A stretch of 64,000 nucleotides of DNA from Leifsonia sp. Leaf336 (GCF_001423695.1 NZ_LMOZ01000001.1:372001-436000), one strand, 5' to 3'; positions 15,779 through 24,662 are shown, counted from the first letter of the stretch. Notes: generated from the sequence alone by a model not told the origin. Numbers and translations: made by a program.

Positions 15779-17044
15779 ATGTCGCTTCCCGCAGCCCCCT
15801 TGCGCCGCCGCGCGCTTGCGCGGACGGTGGTCGCGCTCTCCGCGATCGCCGCCACGGCCCTGGCCCTGACCGGCTGCTCAGCCGGCTCGGCGAGCGCCGA
15901 TTCCAAGACTGTCACGTTCCTCTCGTGGGACTCGCAGCAGACGATGCAGCCGGTCTTCGCGGAGTTCGAGAAGGAGAACCCGGGCTACAAGGTCCAGGCG
16001 TCCTACGCGCCTCCTGTGCCGCAGTACATCCAGAAGCTGCAGACCCAACTGGGATCGGGCACCGCACCCGATGTGTTCATCATCACTGCTGAGAACAAGA
16101 CGCAGATCATGAACGGCGGGTTCGCCAAAGACCTGAGCGGTGAGTCGTGGATCTCCAACGTGGCCAAGGCCGCCCGCGACACGTACACGAAGGATGGCAA
16201 GGTCTATGGCGCCGCGGTCGCTTCGTGGGGAGGCGGGTTCCTGGTGAACAAGGACCTCCTGGCCAAGGTCGGCTACTCGGCGCCCCCGAAGACCTGGGAC
16301 GACTTCCTCGCCCTGGCCAAGAAGCTCAGCAGTGCGGGAATCACCCCGTTCTATGAGGCAGCGGACGGCGTTCCGGTCAGCCTGGCCGCGCTGCTAGGGC
16401 TGGAGAACGAGAGCCACGGAGGCAGCATGGACAAGCAGATCTGGGCTGGCAAGACCACCTTCGCGAAGACCTGGACTCCCGCGGTGAAGACCTGGAACAA
16501 GCTCTTCACCGAGAGCGCCGAGCCGCGCACGGTGGCCGGCCTGACGGGCGACCAGGTGACGCAGCAGTTCGAGCAGGGCAAGGTCGCCATGATCGGCACC
16601 GGCTCCTGGAACCTCGGCGCGGTGCAGCAGGCCGCGCCGAACCTCAAGCTCGACTTCCTCGCCGTGCCCGGCGCGAGCGGGGAGAGCTACTGGGCGGGCG
16701 CCGTGTCTCCGGGCTACGCGATCAATGCCAAAGCGAAGGACCCGGCGGCCGCCGACAAGTTCGTACAGTTCCTCCAAAGCAAGAAGGGCGTCGAGATCTA
16801 CCAGAAGCAGACCCAGTCGATCACCACGACCGCCGACTTCACCCCCTCGCTCGACCCGGCCCTGACGACGATGAGCTCGGCAGTGAGGGACGGCAAGTTC
16901 TACTTGCCGCAGGTGAGCTGGCCCGACCACAGCGATGTCCTCAACAGTGAAGCCGTCGCGCTGCTGCAGCAGCTGATCGCAGGGAAGATCAACCCTGAAG
17001 ACGTCGGTACCGGCCTGGACGCGAAGCTGCAGTCCACCAAGTAG
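15779..17044 (+). CDS. Sugar ABC transporter substrate-binding lipoprotein
   Basis: Family-1 extracellular solute-binding protein of 421 residues with an Arg-rich lipoprotein signal and lipobox LTGC (Cys33). Typical features are VTFLSWDSQQTMQPVFAEFE at the mature N-terminus and GTAPDVFIIT near 100. ATG 15779 is preceded by AGAAAGAAGAAAG. It follows the GH43 gene by 23 bases and precedes two CUT1 permeases. A strong hairpin after its stop probably keeps receptor mRNA in excess. Ligand probably an oligosaccharide released from arabinan or xylan, from context. Confidence 0.92.
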   Translation: MSLPAAPLRRRALARTVVALSAIAATALALTGCSAGSASADSKTVTFLSWDSQQTMQPVFAEFEKENPGYKVQASYAPPVPQYIQKLQTQLGSGTAPDVFIITAENKTQIMNGGFAKDLSGESWISNVAKAARDTYTKDGKVYGAAVASWGGGFLVNKDLLAKVGYSAPPKTWDDFLALAKKLSSAGITPFYEAADGVPVSLAALLGLENESHGGSMDKQIWAGKTTFAKTWTPAVKTWNKLFTESAEPRTVAGLTGDQVTQQFEQGKVAMIGTGSWNLGAVQQAAPNLKLDFLAVPGASGESYWAGAVSPGYAINAKAKDPAAADKFVQFLQSKKGVEIYQKQTQSITTTADFTPSLDPALTTMSSAVRDGKFYLPQVSWPDHSDVLNSEAVALLQQLIAGKINPEDVGTGLDAKLQSTK

Positions 17045-17053
17045 TCACCGTCG

Positions 17054-17086
17054 GGGCGGGCCGACGCGCCACAACCCGGCCCGCCC
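17054..17086 (+). promoter_or_regulatory. Intra-operon hairpin after the sugar-binding protein gene
   Basis: GGGCGGGCC (17054-17062) pairs perfectly with GGCCCGCCC (17078-17086) across a 15-base loop, with no U-run. Between receptor and permease genes such hairpins usually stabilise upstream mRNA or attenuate downstream transcription. Confidence 0.6.
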
Positions 17087-17111
17087 TGCCAGATTCGAGA
17101 AAGTCAGTCAC

Positions 17112-18074
17112 ATGGTCAACGCGACACCGATCCGGGACACCGCCACCGTCCGGCGCCCTCAGATCGTTCCACGCCCGCGACTGGCGATGGGCACCAGAGG
17201 GAGACGGGAAGGATACGCGTCCTACTGGTTCGTCGTCCCCATCCTGATCGTCTTCGTCGTCCTCTACCTGATCCCGCTCGCCCAGTCCGTCTACTACAGC
17301 TTCACCGACTACAACGGCTACGTCAGCTCTCCGAGCTTCGTCGGCTTCAAGAACTACCTCAGCATCGGCTCCGATCCATCGATGCTGGCGGCCCTGGGCT
17401 TCACCTTCGGCTACGCGCTCATCACGACTCTCGTCGTGACGTTGTTCGCGATCCCCCTCGCGATGGTGCTTAACCGCCGCTTCATCGGCCGGGGCTTCGT
17501 GCGATCGGTGTTCTTCTTCCCCGCCGTGCCCAGCGTGGCCATCCTCGGCCTCGTGTGGACCTTCATCCTCAGCCCGCTCGGCTCCGGCGTCATCAACTCG
17601 CTGATCGGCCACCTCGGCATAGCCCCAATTCCATGGCTCTCCGACGAGACGCTGGCGCAGTTCAGCGTCATCCTCGTCGCGGTCTGGGCGCAGACGGGGT
17701 GGCACGCCATCCTCTACCTCGCCTACCTCCAGTCGCTGCCCAGCGACATCTTCGAGGCGGCGAAGATCGACGGTGCGAATCGCTGGCAGGAGTTCCGGAT
17801 GCTGACCCTGCCCCTCCTGATGCCTGCCGTGTCGGTCAGCACGCTCCTCCTCCTGACGAACGGATTGAAGGTCTACGACCTGCCGTTCACGCTCACCAAG
17901 GGCGGTCCCGGATTCGCGACCCGGACCCTCACCCAATCCATCATCGAGAACGGCATCGCGCAGTCCGACGTCGGGAAAGCATCAGCGCTGAGCGTGCTCT
18001 TCCTCCTCGCTGTGGGACTGGTCATCGTCGTCCAGCTCGTTATCTCCCGCCGACTTCAGGAGCGCTACTCATGA
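17112..18074 (+). CDS. Sugar ABC transporter permease (MalF type)
   Basis: A 320-residue CUT1 inner-membrane permease with about six transmembrane segments; the first is around residues 40-60 after a basic cytoplasmic N-terminus. The EAA loop that docks the ATPase reads EAAKIDGANRWQEF near 216-229. It forms the translocation pore with the next gene product, whose ATG overlaps its stop. No ATP-binding gene is present in this operon, so a shared MsmK-type ATPase encoded elsewhere is presumed. Confidence 0.93.
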   Translation: MVNATPIRDTATVRRPQIVPRPRLAMGTRGRREGYASYWFVVPILIVFVVLYLIPLAQSVYYSFTDYNGYVSSPSFVGFKNYLSIGSDPSMLAALGFTFGYALITTLVVTLFAIPLAMVLNRRFIGRGFVRSVFFFPAVPSVAILGLVWTFILSPLGSGVINSLIGHLGIAPIPWLSDETLAQFSVILVAVWAQTGWHAILYLAYLQSLPSDIFEAAKIDGANRWQEFRMLTLPLLMPAVSVSTLLLLTNGLKVYDLPFTLTKGGPGFATRTLTQSIIENGIAQSDVGKASALSVLFLLAVGLVIVVQLVISRRLQERYS

Positions 18075-18889
18075 AAAAGAGCCGTGGGGTCATCCTCTCC
18101 GTCGTGATGCTGCCCATCGCCTGCGTCGCAGCGATCCCCTTCTACTACATCCTCGTCAACACCCTGAAGACGCAGGAGCAGACAGCGGCGAACCCGCTCG
18201 CACTGCCAACCTCGTTCTATCTCGGCAACTACGTCCACGTGTTTCAGACCCTGCCGATCTTCCAGAGCTTCCTCAACACGCTCTACGTGACCGTGATCTC
18301 GATCGCGCTCATGCTGCTGATCGGGTCCATGGCCGCGTTCGGCGTCCTCATCGGCCGGGGCCGCTTGGCCACGATCATCGGGGTGGTCCTCGTGATCGCG
18401 TTCCTGGTGCCGGGGCAAGCCACGCTCATCCCGCTGTACCACATGCTCGCGGGGGTGCAGCTCGTGGACTCGCTCAACGGACTGATCGTCATGTACGCCT
18501 GCGGATCCATCTTCTGCTACTTCCTCATCATCGGTTACATGCGCTCGCTCCCGGGGGAGCTCTTCGAGGCGGCGCGCATCGACGGCGCCGGGCCGTTCCG
18601 GATCTACTGGTCCGTGGCCCTCCCGCTGATCCGTCCGATCCTCGTCACGGTCGGCGTCTTCCAGACGATGTGGGTGTGGAACGACTTCATCACACCGAAC
18701 GTGTTCATCAACTCCCCGGACAAGCAGACCCTGGTCCTCCAGGTGTATTCGGCGGTGGGGCAGTTCACGACCGACTGGCCGGCCTTCATGACCCTGAGCG
18801 TCATCGTCCTCGTGCCGATGGTCATCTTCTTCCTGGTGGCCCAGCGGCAGATCGTCAGCGGTCTGGTGAGCGGAAGCGTCAAGGGCTGA
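18071..18889 (+). CDS. Sugar ABC transporter permease (MalG type)
   Basis: Second CUT1 permease, 272 residues with about six membrane spans. The EAA loop is EAARIDGAGPFRIYW near 178-192 and the C-terminus ends QRQIVSGLVSGSVKG, standard for MalG-type subunits. Start ATG 18071 overlaps the previous stop (ATGA). It pairs with the preceding permease. The next gene starts one base after its stop codon. Confidence 0.93.
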   Translation: MKKSRGVILSVVMLPIACVAAIPFYYILVNTLKTQEQTAANPLALPTSFYLGNYVHVFQTLPIFQSFLNTLYVTVISIALMLLIGSMAAFGVLIGRGRLATIIGVVLVIAFLVPGQATLIPLYHMLAGVQLVDSLNGLIVMYACGSIFCYFLIIGYMRSLPGELFEAARIDGAGPFRIYWSVALPLIRPILVTVGVFQTMWVWNDFITPNVFINSPDKQTLVLQVYSAVGQFTTDWPAFMTLSVIVLVPMVIFFLVAQRQIVSGLVSGSVKG

Positions 18890-18890
18890 G

Positions 18891-19835
18891 ATGGGAGCCT
18901 TCGCGGCCTACCTCATGGCGTACTTCTGCAATGGCGATAGCGAGGACGCCGAGCAGATCCGCTTCGCGCTGAGCGCAGGTCGCTCGCCGACTCGCTGGAT
19001 CCCGCTCCGAGGGGGCGCCCCGATGCTGCGGTCCACCGTCGGACAGCTCGGCGCCCGCGACCCGTTCCTTCTCCGCGACGAACGCCGCGGCCGCTTCATC
19101 GTCATCGCGACGGACCTGCGCATCCACCCGGATGGCAATTGGCACCGGGCAGTTCGCCAGGGGAGTCGCTCGATCACGATCTGGGAGAGCAGCGATCTGC
19201 TGGCCTGGACGCCTCCCCGTACGGAGGAGATTGCATCGGCCTCGGCGGGCAACGTGTGGGCGCCTAAGGCGTTCCTCCTTCCCGACGGAGAGACGTGGCG
19301 GGTTTTCTTCGCTTCGGCCCTGTACGAATCGCCGACAGACCGGGAGGCGGAAGCGCACCAGCGCATCCTCACCGTCGACACCACCGACTTCCGCGCTTTC
19401 ACATCCCCTGCGGTCTATTGGGATCCGGGCCACGACGTGATCGATGCGACCTTCCTGGAATGGGAGGGTGAACTCTCGCGATTCGCGGCCGACTCGCTCA
19501 CCGCCGACCGAGCACGGAGGTCGCAATTCGTGCGGCAGGACAGGGCGGCATCTCTGGACACGTCGACCGGGCGAACAGTTTCGCTGATGCTGGGGAGCGC
19601 GGACCAGGCGCGGGCAGAGGGGCCCGCCGCATTCGCAGGCCTCGACGACGGCTTCGCCTACCTGCTGCTGGACGAGTTCGAACTCCGCGGATACCAGCTG
19701 TATCGGAGCCGGGATCCGCACTCCGGCGACTGGGAGCACGTGACCGAGACCATGCTCCCGGCTGGCGCGCGGCATGGATCCGTGATCCCTATCACCGCCG
19801 ACGAGGAGGCGCGACTCACTTCGTGGCGCTCCTAG
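18891..19835 (+). CDS. GH43-like glycoside hydrolase
   Basis: A 314-residue protein opening with AYLMAYFCNGD, then ARDPFLLRDERRGRFIVIATD (catalytic base region near residue 56), GNVWAPKAF, a VIDATFLEW strand and the EGPAAF segment carrying the likely acid Glu. This layout is that of GH43-like arabinan/xylan-acting enzymes used inside the cell; no signal peptide is present. It follows the second permease by one base and ends the operon. Together with the first GH43 protein it would finish hydrolysis of imported oligosaccharides. Bond specificity is unknown. Confidence 0.75.
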   Translation: MGAFAAYLMAYFCNGDSEDAEQIRFALSAGRSPTRWIPLRGGAPMLRSTVGQLGARDPFLLRDERRGRFIVIATDLRIHPDGNWHRAVRQGSRSITIWESSDLLAWTPPRTEEIASASAGNVWAPKAFLLPDGETWRVFFASALYESPTDREAEAHQRILTVDTTDFRAFTSPAVYWDPGHDVIDATFLEWEGELSRFAADSLTADRARRSQFVRQDRAASLDTSTGRTVSLMLGSADQARAEGPAAFAGLDDGFAYLLLDEFELRGYQLYRSRDPHSGDWEHVTETMLPAGARHGSVIPITADEEARLTSWRS

Positions 19836-20266
19836 CCCTCGTGCTCGGTGGATCGAACGGCTAATTCGCCGGACTTGACGCTGCTACCACACGCCTCGCA
19901 TCGAACATCTGCGACGAAGGCGTTTCCGCACGCGGTGTGAGTGAAATCCACCTGCGACACGTCGTCTGGTTTGTACAGGTCGCCCCACCTCTTCAGCACG
20001 AGGATCACCTGGCCGAGGTCGTTGCCCTTTTGCGTGAGCTCGTACCCGGCGACGCCCGATTCGCTGGACCTGGCCTGGATGATTCCCGTCTCCGCGAGCT
20101 TCTTGAGTCGCGCTGAGAGCACATCACGCGGCGCACCGACCGATCGAAGGATCTCCGTGTACCGGGAGGCGCCGAAGGCGAGGGCGCGCACGATGTGAAG
20201 AGACCATCGGTCGTTGACGGCGTCCAAGGCGACCGCTAACGAATCCTTAGATGGTTTGTTTTTCAA
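19832..20266 (-). CDS. HxlR family transcriptional regulator
   Basis: A 144-residue winged-helix protein with the HxlR core DRWSLHIVRALAFGASRYTE, then LSARLKKLAETGII and the wing GVAGYELTQKG. The C-terminus carries a CEAC pair plus an earlier Cys (TACGNAF), possibly metal- or redox-sensing, an uncommon addition. The only in-frame start is TTG 20266; an in-frame stop lies 18 bases upstream. The start codon sits inside an inverted repeat that is probably its own operator. Divergent from a decayed membrane-protein gene that it presumably once regulated. Confidence 0.85.
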   Translation of the reverse strand: MKNKPSKDSLAVALDAVNDRWSLHIVRALAFGASRYTEILRSVGAPRDVLSARLKKLAETGIIQARSSESGVAGYELTQKGNDLGQVILVLKRWGDLYKPDDVSQVDFTHTACGNAFVADVRCEACGSSVKSGELAVRSTEHEG

Positions 20267-20305
20267 ACCGCTGGCGGATTCTTATCGGAGTTTGACATCC
20301 AAACC
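20253..20305. promoter_or_regulatory. Paired HxlR operator candidates
   Basis: GGTTTG-N5-CAAACC (20253-20269) is a perfect inverted repeat covering the HxlR start; a second copy, aGTTTG-N5-CAAACC, lies at 20289-20305, centre-to-centre 36 bases. Same half-site and same spacer in both copies argue for a specific dimeric regulator, most simply HxlR itself. Confidence 0.6.
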
Positions 20306-20323
20306 ATTCTAATCGAGAGGGCA

Positions 20324-21010
20324 GTGCCATGTCTTCCCCGCACACGTCCCCCCGCGAATGCAGCTCCCCGAAATCATCACAACGCGTGGATAGCAGCCGT
20401 GGTGAGCAGCCTGATCATCGGTGCGGCGTTCATCGCGGTCTACGTGGGCATCCAGCGTGACCCCGGAGCCGCTTCATCTCCCATTGGCGGTCGCCAGCGA
20501 GCGGCTCGCCTCGGCGGCACAGCAGCAGCTGGGTGACAGGGTCGAGGTGAAGCGGGTGACCTCGCTCGAGGATGGCGCTCGTATGGTGCGTGACGGGGAC
20601 GCTGTCGCCGCCATCGGGTTCACCTCCCGGTAGGCCATGGAGCTCGACTACGCCGGTGCCAAAGGGCTGACCGAAAGCGGCGCAGCACGAGTCCTGGTGC
20701 ACGGTATCGCGGCACACGCCGGGCTCGCGGTTCAGGAGGAGGATGTCGTTCCGCTGGCAAAGTATGACAGTCGCGGACTCTCCGCGTTCTACGTGGTCTT
20801 CGGCGTGACCCTGTCCTCCTTCGCGCTTGCGCAGGGTCTCACCGGCGCCGCCGGCCGAGTGCGGCTGCGCCATCGGCTCTATGCAATGGGCGGTTTCGCC
20901 ATCGTCATCGGCGCAGTGGCGGCCACCATCGCAGGGCCAGTCCTGGGCGCACTGAATGCGCCCTGGTTCGCTTTGGCTGCGAGTCTGAAGAGACCGAGCG
21001 GAGTCGCGAA
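20324..21010 (+). pseudogene. Decayed membrane protein gene (YhgE/Pip or DUF3533-like)
   Basis: Pieces of one membrane protein lie in two frames. The first (from GTG 20324) has NHHNAWIAAVVSSLIIGAAF, an N-terminal transmembrane segment. A frameshift near 20,470-20,485 moves to the frame carrying LPLAVASERLASAAQQQLG and EVKRVTSLEDGARMVRDGD. An in-frame TAG at 20631 interrupts it, after which the same frame continues with AFYVVFGVTLSSFALAQGL and further membrane segments until similarity fades near 21,000. The order (one TM, extracellular domain, later TMs) resembles YhgE/Pip or DUF3533 proteins. Not expected to be functional. Family assignment is tentative. Confidence 0.7.
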
Positions 21011-21325
21011 CGCGAAGCCTGCGAGCGATTCGTCGCGGTCCTCGTCTGAGTTTTCGACAGGAGTGGTCATGAGTTCTCGCTTTCCGCCGTGGTCGGCAAC
21101 TCAGGTTGGGTAGATGAAGCAAGCTCGCATGGCTCGCAGAAGCGAACTCTGTGGTCGCGCCAATAGAGCGGCGGGCAGGATCACTCGACCTCCCCGACGT
21201 TCTTGACTCGGAGGTAGTGAGTCGGCTGCATCGAAAACCGACGCCACAATCGCCGCAAAGTTAGCGCTTATGCGCCGATTTGATGAAGCGTACGATCTGG
21301 AAACGCGTCGGTAGGAGGATTCACA
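21011..21325. other. Gap without recognisable genes
   Basis: About 315 bases between the pseudogene remnant and the metalloprotease gene. No RNA gene, strong hairpin or family-like frame was recognised. Base composition is visibly less GC-rich than in neighbouring operons. AGGAGG at its right end serves the next gene. Confidence 0.4.
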
Positions 21326-22456
21326 ATGAAGCCCAATCCCGTCAAAGTCGCAGTATTACGCTTCCAGTTCGCGCCCGGGGGAAAAACGGATGGCGAGGAG
21401 CCGTCCCTAACATGGCCTGACGAGCTCTTCTACGAGCTGTTTCAGGGCTCGAATGGGTGGAGCGTCAGAGATTACTGGCTCCGATCGTCTCTTGGGCTTC
21501 TTCAGCTTGAGTTCGACTTCAGCATCGGCAAGTGGTGGCGCCTTGGTGACATCTCGCGCAGCTCAACGGCGCCGAACGGCAAATTGCTCAAAGATGATAG
21601 GGGCCAGCTTTACGCTGCCATCCGATCATTCTTGAACAAAGAAGACGTGTCATTGGACGGCTTTGATCAAGTAATTGCGTTCGTGCACCCTCCGCCGGTC
21701 GACGCAGGAGCGACGCCGGGTGGGGCTGTATTTGACCAGGGTGGAATCATCGGCTTTTACGAACACGAGCTCGGCCATGTGCTTGGTTTCCAACATTCGT
21801 TTGGGCCATTCATCCCACCGCCAAATGTTTTCGGATCCCTCTACAATGACCCCTACTGCGTCATGGGGTACACGCAGCCGCAATCGCCCGTCGACGTTCC
21901 GGCGGAGTTCGCACAAACCCAGGTCCTGGACCCCAACTTTTGGTGGAGTGAACGCAGGGCTGCGGCCGCTTCTCTGTACCGGCGTTTCCGTGGAACGCCG
22001 TTTTTCGAGGACTCGGGTTGGGTCACCCACAGTTCAATCGGGGAACGAACGTGGGTAGGAGCCCTAACCGACTTCTCGAACACCTCGGCTCAAGCGACCC
22101 CAATTGTCTCGGTGCTTTCAGCACCTGACGCGCCGAACATAAGCCTCACCGTCGAGTACCGAGCACCATCAGGGGCTGCTCACGACGATGACCGGGGCCT
22201 TATGCCGGCAGTCGTGATTCACTCGCTCGGCGCCCATGACGTCGGAGCTGGACGCTCGGAGGTGGATCCCGCCTGGTTCGAAGCAGCCCTAGACCCGCAA
22301 GTGGGAGCGTCGGTTACCGTGCTTGGCACGCGTTTCGAGGTCATGACCGTCGATACGGGTTCGCCCAGGGGTGTAGAGGTGCAAACCTCGCGCAGTCTGG
22401 ACGTGCCGTTCTCGCCAGACCATCTGTCGAAGCATCACGGTATTGCGGATCGCTAA
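21326..22456 (+). CDS. Putative M6-like metzincin metalloprotease
   Basis: A 376-residue protein with a clear metzincin site: HELGHVLGFQH (zinc ligands His147, His151, His157; catalytic Glu148) and a Met-turn CVMGY with Met180. The segment WSVRDYWLRSSLGLLQLEFD (45-64) resembles the activation/strand region of M6 (immune inhibitor A-like) peptidases. ATG 21326 has an AGGAGG site. There is no signal peptide or propeptide, unusual for metzincins, which are normally exported. The C-terminal 150 residues are unassigned. Codon use is less GC-biased than in neighbours, suggesting transfer. Substrate unknown. Confidence 0.72.
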   Translation: MKPNPVKVAVLRFQFAPGGKTDGEEPSLTWPDELFYELFQGSNGWSVRDYWLRSSLGLLQLEFDFSIGKWWRLGDISRSSTAPNGKLLKDDRGQLYAAIRSFLNKEDVSLDGFDQVIAFVHPPPVDAGATPGGAVFDQGGIIGFYEHELGHVLGFQHSFGPFIPPPNVFGSLYNDPYCVMGYTQPQSPVDVPAEFAQTQVLDPNFWWSERRAAAASLYRRFRGTPFFEDSGWVTHSSIGERTWVGALTDFSNTSAQATPIVSVLSAPDAPNISLTVEYRAPSGAAHDDDRGLMPAVVIHSLGAHDVGAGRSEVDPAWFEAALDPQVGASVTVLGTRFEVMTVDTGSPRGVEVQTSRSLDVPFSPDHLSKHHGIADR

Positions 22457-22575
22457 GAAATGCTCAGTCCTACAGCGTGAGGGCTCGGGTGAGCGTCTGG
22501 TGACCATTGGCGACCTCCGAGGTGCTGCCGCAATGCAGATCGGGCACTGCTGCTTAGCGGTCCAATTGAGGAGCG

Positions 22576-22995
22576 TCACGCGTCAACATCGTCGCGAATG
22601 AATGATTCGGCGGCGGATTGAACGTCGGTGTGCCGATTCGCGCGGATAGCCATCACCGGTGTACCGCCGCCAAGCTGCGGATTCCCTCCTATGAACCAAC
22701 GTCGGGCGACGTCGCGACGCTCGTTCGCCTCCATCGACGCCCACAAGTCGTGGGCGAATTCCAATCGCTTCCACGTCCCTGTCCGGAATGTGAGCAGTTC
22801 ATGAGGCGACAACTTCCGCCGCAGGCCTAGTCCCTCGAATCCCGAGAGGGCCGCAACAAGCGTAGGCCCCAGATCCGGGGGCTTTTGCTTTTCGCCGAAA
22901 GGGCCACTTTCCCAGCGTGCGCGAGTGCGGGGCTCGGCGCGGTTGAGCGTGGCCCCCGGTTGGGGGCATTCGATTCTTAATCGAATATCCCTCAT
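22576..22995 (-). CDS. ParS/MbcA/Xre-type antitoxin-like protein (DUF2384-like), orphan
   Basis: A 139-residue protein. The C-terminal half, FAHDLWASMEANERRDVARR, then WFIGGNPQLGGGTPVMAIRA and a final DVQSAAESFI helix, matches the toxin-binding domain of antitoxins paired with RES toxins (the W-NPxLGG-P block). ATG 22995 is preferred because GAGGAAATC directly precedes it; an open frame continues upstream without similarity. No RES-type toxin lies on either side, although a complete RES pair exists at 62.4-63.6 kb. It may be an orphan antitoxin or a regulator that reused the fold. Confidence 0.6.
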   Translation of the reverse strand: MRDIRLRIECPQPGATLNRAEPRTRARWESGPFGEKQKPPDLGPTLVAALSGFEGLGLRRKLSPHELLTFRTGTWKRLEFAHDLWASMEANERRDVARRWFIGGNPQLGGGTPVMAIRANRHTDVQSAAESFIRDDVDA

Positions 22996-23027
22996 GATTT
23001 CCTCAGGCGAATCCGAGCGGGGGGACC

Positions 23028-24662
23028 ATGTTGAAGGCACGCGCCATAGCTGTCGTCGCGGCAGTGGCCGTTGCTGTCGCCGCGCTCGTCGGTTGCACAC
23101 CAGTCGGGCCGACCGCCACGACAAAAGTCGACGACAACGGATTCAGTGCTGCCGTCGCTGGCGCCCGCATTCAGGGGCCTGCGGGCGTGTCCGACAACGG
23201 CACGAAAGTCTCCGTCAGGACGATCTCCGCGCCTGTCCCAGAAGACCTAACCCGGTTCACAAAAACCGCCGGCACGGCGGTGTCCATTAGCCTCGACGGG
23301 AAACAGCCGGCGAAACCGCTGAGCGCCGTTTTCGATGTCCCGGACGGGGCAGACCCTGCCAACGTCTTTGTACTCGGCGAGGACAAGACCACCCGTTCCG
23401 GCGTAGCTTTCGTGGACTCCACCTATGACAAGACCGACCACCAGGTCACTGCTGCACTCACGCACTTGAGCTGGTACGCACCTGTCGTCGTCGACCGCGG
23501 CCGCCTTGTCAGTCAGCTCACCAGCTGGATCGGCCAGGCAGCTGGAATGAAAACGAACCCGCCCGACTGCTACAGCGACAAGTCGAGCGACCTGAAAATC
23601 ACGGGGCTGACCGAAGACGTCGTCTGGCCGTGCGCGACCTCGGCGATTCATGGGACCGACTGGTCGATCCAGTCGAACGACGGCCTCGTCTGGCAAATCC
23701 TCACCGATCCGGACACCACCTACAGGCCGGTCACCGCCAGCACCCTATCCAATGCCGCAACCGCAGCCCTGTTCAACATCATCAAACCGGCGCTGAAAGG
23801 CAAGAACGTGATGCTGCCTGGCGAAACTCTCGCCGGTCACTTCGAGGCTGAACCGCCGTACACCGTCGCGCTGAAAGTAGAACCCGGGCTTAGCCAAGTC
23901 GCCAGCATCCTGTGGGGTCTCGGGATGATCTTCCCTAACAAGTGGCTAGACCTCGCCGACAAGGGCGAGTGCATCCTCGGCGTCGTCAACTCGGGAACCA
24001 GCGCCCCGAGCGGGGAATCGCTGCGCTCAATTCTCTCCTGCGTTGCCACCCTGATGAAGGGTGCGGGCGCCGCCATCCTCGGCATCATCCTCACCGGCCC
24101 TGCACTCCTCGTCGCCCAGCTCGAGGGAGCCGCTCGGGAAATCGCCCATACCAACGCCGTCCAATTCACCATCGCCGCCAAAGACCCGAACAAGGTCAAC
24201 AGCATCCCGACAAGCGCACAGTGGCTCTTCCAGATGGGCGGCTCCCTCCTGGACGAGGTCGTGCGGGACAACCCCACCATCACGGCCAACGGCGTGACCA
24301 ACTCCTACCCGAACAGCACGAAGATATTCGTGGGCTGCGGCACCGACTCGTACGGCTCGTCCATCTACATGAGAAGCGACGCATACACGAAGGTCAGCTT
24401 CGCCCTCGCCCTCAACAACGATGTCCCGTCGGACTACTCACTCACCCTGTCGCTCGGCGGCAGTAGCAGTCTGGGAGCGTTCGGAACGCTCCCCGAGGTT
24501 ACCTACGGAACGTGGACCCTGCATCCCGGCGAAATCATCCCCAGACAGACGGTGGACTTCACTGGGATGTGGGCCCTAACCATCACCGCCACCCCGTCGG
24601 TACCCCTCTGCGGCGACTTGCCCGTGGCCGTAGCGGACTTCCTCGACGCCTACGTCCAGTGA
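23028..24662 (+). CDS. Exported lipoprotein of unknown function
   Basis: A 544-residue protein starting with a lipoprotein signal (MLKARA, Ala/Val-rich core, lipobox LVGC, Cys23). No family was recognised. The mature part begins with a beta-rich region (about 40-140), has a Cys pair (PPDCYSDKS and VVWPCATS), and a central hydrophobic stretch around 345-365 (MKGAGAAILGIILTGPALLV) that could insert in a membrane. The C-terminus is again beta-rich with Cys residues. It starts 33 bases from the divergent antitoxin-like gene. Surface or envelope role inferred only from the signal. Confidence 0.7.
   Translation: MLKARAIAVVAAVAVAVAALVGCTPVGPTATTKVDDNGFSAAVAGARIQGPAGVSDNGTKVSVRTISAPVPEDLTRFTKTAGTAVSISLDGKQPAKPLSAVFDVPDGADPANVFVLGEDKTTRSGVAFVDSTYDKTDHQVTAALTHLSWYAPVVVDRGRLVSQLTSWIGQAAGMKTNPPDCYSDKSSDLKITGLTEDVVWPCATSAIHGTDWSIQSNDGLVWQILTDPDTTYRPVTASTLSNAATAALFNIIKPALKGKNVMLPGETLAGHFEAEPPYTVALKVEPGLSQVASILWGLGMIFPNKWLDLADKGECILGVVNSGTSAPSGESLRSILSCVATLMKGAGAAILGIILTGPALLVAQLEGAAREIAHTNAVQFTIAAKDPNKVNSIPTSAQWLFQMGGSLLDEVVRDNPTITANGVTNSYPNSTKIFVGCGTDSYGSSIYMRSDAYTKVSFALALNNDVPSDYSLTLSLGGSSSLGAFGTLPEVTYGTWTLHPGEIIPRQTVDFTGMWALTITATPSVPLCGDLPVAVADFLDAYVQ

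Noticed and set aside
20879-21070. Short minus-strand frame beginning with a plausible Glu/Asp-rich sequence
   Set aside because: Overlaps the membrane-protein remnant antisense and lacks a ribosome site or family match.
22289-22579. Minus-strand frame overlapping the stop of the antitoxin-like gene, considered as its toxin
   Set aside because: No RES or other toxin features; it runs antisense into the metzincin gene.
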